Notes under the pieces: generated by a model
What the model was told of the DNA's origin: nothing
What the model saw: the letters and a program-made list of their open reading frames with translations, nothing else
Databases searched by the model: none
DNA from: CALARM01 sp964431735
GTDB lineage: Bacteria; Vulcanimicrobiota; SpSt-956; JAKJGF01
Assembly (NCBI GenBank): GCA_964431735.1
Contig: CAYSLJ010000021.1
Span: forward strand, 1-55,332
Direction of reading: 5' to 3'
Length of the DNA stretch: 55,332 nucleotides
Program-made: the position numbers and the translations under genes
Part shown: positions 1-6,798 of the stretch, in pieces
How the letters are laid out: every line of letters begins with the position of its first letter
Position numbering within the stretch: position 1 is the stretch's first letter

Positions 1-23
1 CTGTCAGGCAGAAGCTGATAAAA

Positions 24-205
24 TGGTTACGAACTTATCTGGAGAGGTACTAAGAACCTATCCGAAAAGTAATATTTATTCTACACCCTTCCGGTGGGTG
101 AGGCTCTGGAGAAAAATATATACCGTATTAACAGTAATTTATAAATTAAACAAATGTAATATCGTAGCAGTCTGTAATAAGAGTTTTTTTGCAAATTGCG
201 TTTAA
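24..205. repeat. degraded copy of the 228-bp foldback (MITE-like) element
   Basis: The stretch around 28-54 (ACTTATCTGGAGAGGTACTA) matches one terminus of the element seen complete at 11841-12068. The stretch around 105-165 (GGCTCTGGAG ... ACCGTATTAA) matches its middle. The copy is rearranged and carries no credible gene; the 60-codon reading frame across it has no family resemblance. Confidence 0.5.
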
Positions 206-261
206 AAATGACAGGTGATTTTACATACAAGGGAAAAAGAAATTTGTTATAGAATATTCAG

Positions 262-338
262 AGTGAAAAGTGAAAGGTGAAAAGTGAATAAAATAAGACA
301 TTACCTGCCATTCACTATTCACTACTCACTATTCACTA
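262..338. repeat. heptad repeat arrays in inverted arrangement
   Basis: GTGAAAA-type heptads on the left (262-290) face TTCACTA/CTCACTA heptads on the right (311-338). The two arms can form an imperfect hairpin. This is the TCACNNN heptad with a TAT/TTT-type spacer, as also seen near 15318-15401 and 54008-54066. Confidence 0.75.
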
Positions 339-496
339 ATTACAGATTTATATGCATTAACTATAATTTTCAGTAAAGGTGAATTTACCTGTCGTAAAAA
401 AACGCAATCCTTATTTAACTAAATTTATAATATGAATTTACATAGCACTCATAATTGTGATATAATAAAATTATTATATTAAATAGTTTAATTAAT

Positions 497-552
497 GAGT
501 CCGCTTCAGGCATTTTGTTTGTGAGACGCTTGCTTTGGGAGGCGGACTTTTT
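497..552 (+). ncRNA. candidate small structured RNA, copy 1
   Basis: About 56 nt that closes with AGTCCGC (498-504) pairing GCGGACT (542-548) and runs into a T-tract (548-552), so it looks like a self-terminating transcript. A TATAAT at 461-466 with TTTACA at 437-442 (18-nt spacer) lies about 30 nt upstream. Copy 2 at 2104-2160 has the same outer stem and the same GACGCTTGCTT strand. Differences in the inner helix are compensatory: A-U here, G-C there. I do not recognise it as a known riboswitch or ribozyme. It could also simply be a repeated terminator. Confidence 0.5.
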
Positions 553-572
553 ACAGGGGAAATTATTGAGGT

Positions 573-655
573 AAGCATAAATAATACATATATGCTTTCG
601 TGACGAGTAATGCGTGACGGGAGCAAGACATTTATTAAATGCTTATGTTCAGGTC
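573..655. repeat. dispersed palindromic module with heptads
   Basis: AAGCATAAATAATACATATATGCTT is a palindrome followed by GTGACGAGTAATGCGTGACGG heptads and TTTATTAAATGCTTATGTTCAGGTC. The same three-part module recurs at 12256-12343, in shortened form at 16430-16484, and inverted at 50489-50566. Confidence 0.7.
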
Positions 656-755
656 TATAAATACCGGCTATGGAAACATTTTATTTATTATAAAACTTCA
701 TAGTTTTTTCTTTCTCACTCTTGCTGACTGAATGTATAGGGTTTACAGGAAGTAA

Positions 756-1817
756 TTATTCTATCCCTCCTGCTCTGTGGGACATACTTGCACCTGCATT
801 CACTGGCCCCGGATAGAGTGTCTGATCATATGCCAGACCTACTTCCAGTTTATTTCCATGGTCTGTTCCCAGATAGTGGTGTATTTCCTCACATACACCG
901 CCTATCATGTCTACCTGTTTACCATTGCCTGTTTCATAACCTGCTATTGCTACAACTGTTCTCTTGTTGACAGGATTTTTTATAATAAACCTTGTTCCTT
1001 TCGGAGGGGCTTTTTTCCATTTCAAATTTATATACCATCCTTCTTCTGTTTCCGAAGGTTTTTCTCCTCTTATTTCCTGTCCGAAATAACGGTCAGTTTT
1101 ACAAGGAAAACACCATGGTTCGTTTCTTATCATGGTGTAACCAGTGTAATGCTCCGAGAGTTTATAATGTTCTTCTATACAGTCTTTAAACGAATCGGGC
1201 CATGAACAGTTAAATCTTCTGTGGTTCTCTGTCACAATATGAGATGACCTGGCAACTTTAAAAATCGACGGCAGATAAAGTTTTTCGCCGTTTAACAGAT
1301 TTATTGTTCTTTCTTCATATATACCATCTGAATTATCCACATGGAGATGAAACTGTTCCTTATACCATAATGTTTTATCTCTTATAATCTGTGTCAGATT
1401 CTTCCCGTTTTCCCAGGAAGGTATCCATAGATCCCATTTTGTTTCCTTATCTCTTGAATGGATGCCGTAACCGTCTATGAAAGCCCATACGGCATGAGTA
1501 TTTATTTCATCTTTTTTTATGCTGTACATATGAGCCAGTTTCCCTGCAAGGGCACAGGCTGTTTCAATTTGAGCTTCTAAAGGGGGAAAGTCTCCGGGAT
1601 TCCCGGTACTTAAACCCGATGCACAGCAGAGTGATATGCCTATTCTGCCGTTATTCCTGTGCCATGTATGATCCTTTGGCTCAAAATCACTGCAACATGT
1701 TTTAACTACTTCTGCTTTTTTGGTACTGCTATCATAGGTAATATTATAATGGTAATTATTGAAAATCTGCTCGTATGTTCCTTCTGACCAGTGAAAGATT
1801 ATTCCTGTAATATTCAT
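756..1817 (-). CDS. N-acetylmuramoyl-L-alanine amidase / peptidoglycan-recognition-like protein
   Basis: A 353-residue protein. The N-terminal third resembles amidase_2/PGRP zinc amidases that cleave the lactyl-amide bond of peptidoglycan: IIFHWSEG near residue 7, HYNITYD near 23, then HTWHRNNGRIGISLCC, and HAVWAFIDGYG near 110. The C-terminal part (about 265-350) contains IKNP, GGVCEEIHHYLG and GLAYDQTLYPGPV, which I associate with phage-type and Gram-negative amidases but cannot name. There is no signal peptide. The start has GGAGG ten bases upstream. The gene sits alone, flanked by two copies of a candidate small RNA (497-552 and 2104-2160), both on the opposite strand. The amidase assignment is an inference from these motifs; the catalytic set was not verified by alignment. 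Confidence 0.65.
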   Translation of the reverse strand: MNITGIIFHWSEGTYEQIFNNYHYNITYDSSTKKAEVVKTCCSDFEPKDHTWHRNNGRIGISLCCASGLSTGNPGDFPPLEAQIETACALAGKLAHMYSIKKDEINTHAVWAFIDGYGIHSRDKETKWDLWIPSWENGKNLTQIIRDKTLWYKEQFHLHVDNSDGIYEERTINLLNGEKLYLPSIFKVARSSHIVTENHRRFNCSWPDSFKDCIEEHYKLSEHYTGYTMIRNEPWCFPCKTDRYFGQEIRGEKPSETEEGWYINLKWKKAPPKGTRFIIKNPVNKRTVVAIAGYETGNGKQVDMIGGVCEEIHHYLGTDHGNKLEVGLAYDQTLYPGPVNAGASMSHRAGGIE

Positions 1818-2103
1818 AATTTAAAGCCTCCAGCTGTAAAATATAGGGTATGTGGCAGAAATAAAAAATTACATTTTTTACTATACATTTGCACTTTTTT
1901 AACAAAATATTATTGCCATTTGCAGGGGCACACTGACTTACGCCCCACAGGCACAACGATTTTTAAGATTTTGCAAAAGTATAGATTTTTTATTAAAGTT
2001 TCTTTTCTTTCAGTCGATAATAAATATGATGTAAATTTTAATTATTAATTTACATTTTATGGTATAATATAACAAGTTTAATACTAGTATATGTTTATTC
2101 AAC
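1818..2103. other. AT-rich intergenic region with no gene seen
   Basis: The leader of the divergent amidase-like gene. A TATAAT at 2063-2068 is the probable -10 of the small RNA that follows. I see no convincing reading frame here. Confidence 0.4.
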
Positions 2104-2160
2104 GAGTCCGCTCCGAGCATGTCTTTTGTGCGACGCTTGCTTCGGGAGGCGGACTTTTTA
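2104..2160 (+). ncRNA. candidate small structured RNA, copy 2
   Basis: Same architecture as 497-552: AGTCCGC (2105-2111) pairs GCGGACT (2149-2155) and a T-run follows. The inner helix CCGA/TCGG replaces the TCAG/TTGG of copy 1. TATAAT at 2063-2068 lies about 36 nt upstream but has no good -35. The following U32 peptidase gene begins 150 nt downstream, so a 5'-leader role is possible. The T-tract argues for a separate short transcript or an attenuator. Confidence 0.5.
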
Positions 2161-2309
2161 TTTGTGAATAATAAATTGCTTTTGAGCTGAAAGCTATTAA
2201 TAACCTATATTCTATAGAGAATTTTAAAAATCCTTCTCAGAAAAAATAAAATGAATTCAGGTGTCGTAAAAAACGCTATCAATAGTATTATCCTGAGGAA
2301 TCTGTTATA

Positions 2310-4115
2310 ATGAAGATTATGAAAAAAATAGAACTTCTATCACCTGCCAGAGATATGGAATGTGGCATTGCAGCGATAAGATGTGGTGCCGATGCCATTT
2401 ATATAGGTGCCGAATGTTTTGGTGCCAGGGCGTCTGTCGGAAATTCCACTGAAGATATAAAAAAACTTGTTTCTTTTGCTCACACGTATTTTGCCCGTGT
2501 TTATGTTACTCTTAATACAATACTTACAGATAGGGAAACAGGCCGGGCAAAAGAACTTCTGGAGAAACTTTATGAAACGGGTGTAGATGCATTTATTATT
2601 CAGGATATGGGATTTCTGGAAATGGATATCCCTCCTGTCCCTTTGTTTGCAAGCACTCAGTGTCATAATAACAGTGCGGAAAAGATAAAATTTCTTGAAC
2701 AGGTTGGATTTAAAAGGGCAATTCTTGCAAGGGAATTGTCTCTGGAAGAGATAAAACATATCAGAGAAAAAACAGAGATAGAACTGGAATGCTTTGTTCA
2801 TGGAGCGCTCTGTGTATGCTACAGCGGTCAGTGTTATCTCAGTTATGCAATCGGCGGAAGAAGCGGTAACAGAGGCGATTGTGCCCAGCCATGCAGAAAA
2901 ATTTATTCACTTGTAGATGAGTCCGGTCATGTTATTCTGAAAAATAAGCATCTCCTCTCTCTAAAAGATCTTAATCTTTCCGGCTATATAAGGGAGCTTG
3001 TCGATGCCGGCATAAATTCCTTCAAGATAGAAGGAAGACTTAAAGATATTAATTATGTGAAAAATATTGTATCTTTTTACAGACAGAAGATTGACGGGGC
3101 AGGATATAAAAAAACTTCGGCCGGCAATATTTCAATAGATTTTATTCCTGACCCGGAGAAGACTTTTAACAGAGGATATACGGATTATTTTCTCATGGGG
3201 AGGCGTAAAGATATTACGTCATTTGATACTCCAAAATCTACCGGTAAAGAGTGCGGAACGGTTCTTAAATGTGATAAAATTTCTTTTTATTTAAAACATC
3301 ATTCTCTTAAAACCGGTGACGGTATATGTTTTTTTGATGATTCTCGTATACTCAGAGGAACATCTGTAAAAAAAGTGGAGAATAACAGGATTTTTCCTGA
3401 TGATATTAGCTTTATCAAAAAAGATACTCTTATATACAGAAATCTTGATATAGATTTTCTGAAACAGCTTAAACATGCAAAAATTGAGAGAAAGATTTCG
3501 ATTAAACTGACTGTATCTGAGGAAAATGGAAAAATTCTGCTTACTGCTGTAGATGAAGATAATATAAAAGCTTCCCTTTCTGCGGAAATTAATATTGAGA
3601 TAGCCAGAAACAGAGAAAAGGCTCTCTTTAACCTGAAAAAACAGCTCTCAAGCCTTGGAGAGACAGAATTTTTAGCAGAACATATTGAGATAAATTTGAA
3701 AGATATATATTTTATAACTGTAAAAGAAATCAACAATCTCAGGAGAAAACTTGTGGAGATATTGAGAAAGAACAGGGAAGACGCTTTTTCGAGAAAATTA
3801 TCGTATATAGAGAAAAATAATTATCCCTTTCCTGATGAAACTGTTACATTCCGCGGAAATGTGATGAACATTCTGGCAGGAAGATTTTATGCCAGACATG
3901 GAGCTAAAGTAATAGAACCTGCAGCAGAGACTGGAATGGAAATGAAAGGACATACGGTTATGAAAACAAAACACTGTCTGAAATATTCTGCCGGTATCTG
4001 TCCCGGGAAAGGTTGTAAAAAAACTGCTCCTCTTTATCTTGTAGATGAAAAAGGGAAAAAATATCTTTTACAATTCAATTGCAATGACTGTACTATGGAA
4101 GTGATTTTTTATTGA
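2310..4115 (+). CDS. peptidase U32 family protein (RlhA/YhbU-like)
   Basis: A 601-residue protein. The N-terminal half is a U32 TIM-barrel-like domain (IELLSPARDMECGIAAIRCGADAIYIG at residues 5-31). The family signature follows at about 160-200: ECFVHGALCVCYSGQCYLS, with further cysteines in GDCAQPCR. The C-terminal third matches the long 'collagenase-like' extension of this family, with a Cys-rich end (CPGKGCKK ... CNDC). Members are linked to 23S rRNA C2501 hydroxylation (RlhA) or to peptidase activity, and the cysteines may bind iron-sulfur. The start at 2310 has GAGGA ten bases upstream; a second ATG at 2319 is also possible. Confidence 0.85.
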   Translation: MKIMKKIELLSPARDMECGIAAIRCGADAIYIGAECFGARASVGNSTEDIKKLVSFAHTYFARVYVTLNTILTDRETGRAKELLEKLYETGVDAFIIQDMGFLEMDIPPVPLFASTQCHNNSAEKIKFLEQVGFKRAILARELSLEEIKHIREKTEIELECFVHGALCVCYSGQCYLSYAIGGRSGNRGDCAQPCRKIYSLVDESGHVILKNKHLLSLKDLNLSGYIRELVDAGINSFKIEGRLKDINYVKNIVSFYRQKIDGAGYKKTSAGNISIDFIPDPEKTFNRGYTDYFLMGRRKDITSFDTPKSTGKECGTVLKCDKISFYLKHHSLKTGDGICFFDDSRILRGTSVKKVENNRIFPDDISFIKKDTLIYRNLDIDFLKQLKHAKIERKISIKLTVSEENGKILLTAVDEDNIKASLSAEINIEIARNREKALFNLKKQLSSLGETEFLAEHIEINLKDIYFITVKEINNLRRKLVEILRKNREDAFSRKLSYIEKNNYPFPDETVTFRGNVMNILAGRFYARHGAKVIEPAAETGMEMKGHTVMKTKHCLKYSAGICPGKGCKKTAPLYLVDEKGKKYLLQFNCNDCTMEVIFY

Positions 4116-4219
4116 TATTATTTATTCCCATCACAGATCCGTCCATGAGAACTAATTTTTAATTAAATCTTGTTATAGCTCATGGATTGGTTTATAATAA
4201 TATTGAAGGTGATGTTTCC

Positions 4220-4789
4220 GTGTTTATTACAGCTATATCTTCTGACAGAAGTGAATATATGAGTTATGGCAGATTTAATATAAGAGATAATTCAGAATCT
4301 GCATCCAGAAACGATTCTTTACAGAAAAAAGATGACTTGAGAGGTATTGCTTCTACTGATAAATATGATGAAAAAACACGGCAGAGAATAGAACAGTTAA
4401 AAAAAATAGATAGAGAAGTAAGGCTTCATGAACAGATGCACCTGTCAGCAGCAGGCTCCTATGCAAGGGGCGGAGCTACCTTTCAATACACTACCGGCCC
4501 TGATGGTAAAAAATATGCTATTTCAGGTGAAGTAAGTATTGATACATCAGATATTCCGAATAATCCGAGGGCTACTATAACAAAAGCGCAGGTAATAAGG
4601 AGGGCAGCCCTTGCACCTGCAGAACCTTCAGCTCAGGATCGATCTGTAGCTGCCGAAGCAACGCAGATGGAAATGAAAGCAAAACAGGAACTTTTAAAGC
4701 AGGAATCCGAAACATCCAGAAGCTATACAAAAGATGGAAAGAAAGCAGAAACAGCAACTGAATCCCCCGTGTTTGATTTCCATATTTAG
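4220..4789 (+). CDS. SprA-related putative metalloprotease
   Basis: A 189-residue protein from a GTG at 4220, chosen because GAAGGTGA sits seven bases upstream; an in-frame TTG at 4187 would add 11 residues but has no binding site. HEQMH near residue 69 is an HEXXH zinc motif inside RLHEQMHLSAAGSYARGGA. This is followed by YTTGPDGKKYAISGEVSID and PSAQDRSVAAEAT, the typical layout of the SprA-related putative metallopeptidase family found across Gram-negative bacteria. There is no signal peptide and the N-terminus is polar and probably disordered. The gene ends in TAG. Confidence 0.85.
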   Translation: MFITAISSDRSEYMSYGRFNIRDNSESASRNDSLQKKDDLRGIASTDKYDEKTRQRIEQLKKIDREVRLHEQMHLSAAGSYARGGATFQYTTGPDGKKYAISGEVSIDTSDIPNNPRATITKAQVIRRAALAPAEPSAQDRSVAAEATQMEMKAKQELLKQESETSRSYTKDGKKAETATESPVFDFHI

Positions 4790-4825
4790 GATTGTAAAAA
4801 AACAACTCCGGCAAATTATCAGACT

Positions 4826-4960
4826 ATTTAGAGCCTATCCGAAAAGTAATATTTTTTCAAATTCTTTCCACTGCCAGGTTCTGTATCATATCTTTTCCGG
4901 AAGAGTCCGGTCAGGGACAGGTTTTAATATGGGTACTAACTTATTTGGAGCGGTACTAAG
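4826..4960. repeat. single-arm copy of the foldback element
   Basis: CATATCTTTTCCGGAAGAGT through TTGGAGCGGTA (about 4888-4957) is the reverse complement of the left arm of the element at 11841-12068. The other arm is replaced by a stretch beginning CCTATCCGAAAAGTAATAT, also present at 57-75. Confidence 0.7.
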
Positions 4961-4967
4961 TAGTCAG

Positions 4968-6677
4968 TCATATGGCAGGCTCAGGAAGAGATAAGAAATT
5001 TAATCTTCCTTCTATTTTAGCCGTAGCTGATGTGAGCGGTGAGTGACTTTTTATATAATCTTTCAATCCGTCTATGATCATTTTACTATGGCAGGTAACA
5101 TTCTTCCCTTCTTTAAATGTATCATACCAGTCTCCTCCTCTTGCAAGGAAATCGCCTGTTGCTACACAGTATGTGTTACTGTCATCCAGAGCTTTGCCCT
5201 GGATTTTTATATTCGATACCCTGTCTCCAGGAGGTTTTGATATATCTATATCTAAGGTCATTCCTGATATATGAAGATTGCCTTTAACTCTGGAAGCGCT
5301 GTCTTCCATCAATTTTTTTATCTGTGTACCTGTGAGCTCCATAGTTATAAGTACATCATCGAAAGGTTCTACTCTGTAAAGATCTCCGAAGGTTATCTGT
5401 CCCTGTTTTATCTGAGACCTTATACCTCCCGAATTTATTATTGCCACAGATGCACCTGTAGCCTCTCTCATAGCATCAGTAAAGACATTTCCCATAATAC
5501 TTTCAGTTACTTTGCTTCTGTCATGTGTGAGTCCTACCTCTGTTGTACCTATAAGTTCAGATTTTTTCTTTGCTCCTTCTTCCACTACGGGAGCTATTAT
5601 CTTTTCTATCTCAGGGTCGGGAATAATTTCCTGATTTGCTACAGGTATAAGTTCATTGCTGCATGAAACAATCTTTTTACTTGCCCTGTCTATATTTATT
5701 TGAAGATTTCCTACGTATCTACTCTGACAGCCTGCCTGAACTATTATTGTATCATTTACTTTTTTTGTTTCTTTTATGGCACTGTGAGAATGACCTCCCA
5801 CTATTACATCTATCCCGCTGACTTCCTGTGCCAGTTTCTCATCTTCCTCTTCACCACAGTGAGATAATACTGTTATGAAATCAACACCTTTATCTCTGAG
5901 TTCTCCTGTGTATTTTTCTACTGTTTCTTTCTGATTTAAAAATGCCAGCCCTTCTACATTTTTTGGGCTTGCTATCTCTTTTGTATCAGGTGTGATAAGT
6001 CCTATTATGCCTATTTTAAAACCGTTTACTTCTTTTATCGTATATGGTACTATACCGTTCAAAAGCCTTTTCTGTTCATTGACTACATTACCGCCGAGAA
6101 CAGGACATTTAGCTTCTCCTACCATGTTTTCAAGAGCTTCCCTTGACCAGTCGAATTCATGATTGCCTATTTCTATTGCATCATAACCGAGATTATTCAT
6201 TACTTCTATCATAGTTTTACCTTTTGTCATACTCGATTCGTAACTGCCCTGGGCGAAATCCCCTCCATCGAGAAGTAAATTACTCCCTTCAGTTTTTTTC
6301 TTGAGATTTCTTATGATAGTGCCCATATAAGAAACGCCACCAAAAGGTTCCCGGACGAGATAATTTTTTTTGTCTTCTACAGGTAATATTGTTCCATGTA
6401 TATCGTTGGTATAGATTATATTTAAAGTTTTCAGAACCTCTCCTTCAGGTGAAGAATGAAGGGAAGACATGGCCGATACGGCAAATGCTGCGTCTGAAGA
6501 GGCTATTTTACCTGTATTTATAGAAGAGCAGGCAGACCTTGGACGGAGATTTCCGTAAATCTTTAAATCGTCATGTTCTGTAATGCTTTTCTGAAATGTA
6601 TCTTCTTTTTTTCTGAAGACATGTGAAGAGTTTAATATATTAAAATTTTTATTTATTCTTATATGAGGTAATTTCAT
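4968..6677 (-). CDS. 5'-nucleotidase / 2',3'-cyclic phosphodiesterase family metallophosphoesterase
   Basis: A 569-residue UshA-type enzyme releasing phosphate from nucleotides, usually in the periplasm or outside the cell. Metal-site motifs are present in order: TNDIHG (D92, H94), LLLDGGDFAQGS, IGNHEFDW, LSHCGEEED and GGHSHS. The C-terminal 5'-nucleotidase domain starts near residue 350 (INSGGIRSQIKQGQITFGD ... RGGDWYD). Oddly, the 85 residues before the catalytic domain are polar and contain no signal peptide, so the export route is unclear. A consensus promoter lies so close to the ATG that the transcript would be nearly leaderless. The gene is divergent from the histidine kinase 121 bp away. 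Confidence 0.9.
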   Translation of the reverse strand: MKLPHIRINKNFNILNSSHVFRKKEDTFQKSITEHDDLKIYGNLRPRSACSSINTGKIASSDAAFAVSAMSSLHSSPEGEVLKTLNIIYTNDIHGTILPVEDKKNYLVREPFGGVSYMGTIIRNLKKKTEGSNLLLDGGDFAQGSYESSMTKGKTMIEVMNNLGYDAIEIGNHEFDWSREALENMVGEAKCPVLGGNVVNEQKRLLNGIVPYTIKEVNGFKIGIIGLITPDTKEIASPKNVEGLAFLNQKETVEKYTGELRDKGVDFITVLSHCGEEEDEKLAQEVSGIDVIVGGHSHSAIKETKKVNDTIIVQAGCQSRYVGNLQINIDRASKKIVSCSNELIPVANQEIIPDPEIEKIIAPVVEEGAKKKSELIGTTEVGLTHDRSKVTESIMGNVFTDAMREATGASVAIINSGGIRSQIKQGQITFGDLYRVEPFDDVLITMELTGTQIKKLMEDSASRVKGNLHISGMTLDIDISKPPGDRVSNIKIQGKALDDSNTYCVATGDFLARGGDWYDTFKEGKNVTCHSKMIIDGLKDYIKSHSPLTSATAKIEGRLNFLSLPEPAI

Positions 6678-6684
6678 AATACAT

Positions 6685-6713
6685 ATTATAGCACATATAT
6701 AAGTTTCTGTTAA
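6685..6713 (-). promoter_or_regulatory. sigma70-type promoter of the 5'-nucleotidase
   Basis: Reading the minus strand, TTAACA (6713-6708) is followed by a 17-nt spacer and TATAAT (6690-6685). The ATG begins at 6677, about seven bases past the -10 box, so transcription should start at or within one or two bases of the start codon. No ribosome binding site can fit. Confidence 0.7.
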
Positions 6714-6798
6714 GATGATACGAATTTTATTTTTCGGAAGGAATTTTTGTATTAATAATAGAAGAAAGTGTAAAATTTAAAAGGAAAGGTTTATATTT

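Noticed and set aside
23..205. 60-codon frame on the plus strand
   Set aside because: It lies over a degraded repeat, has no ribosome binding site and no family resemblance.
777..1205. 142-codon frame opposite the amidase-like gene
   Set aside because: It is antisense to a gene with recognisable motifs and has no binding site. The same applies to the other long antisense frames over U32, nucleotidase, mrdA and punA.
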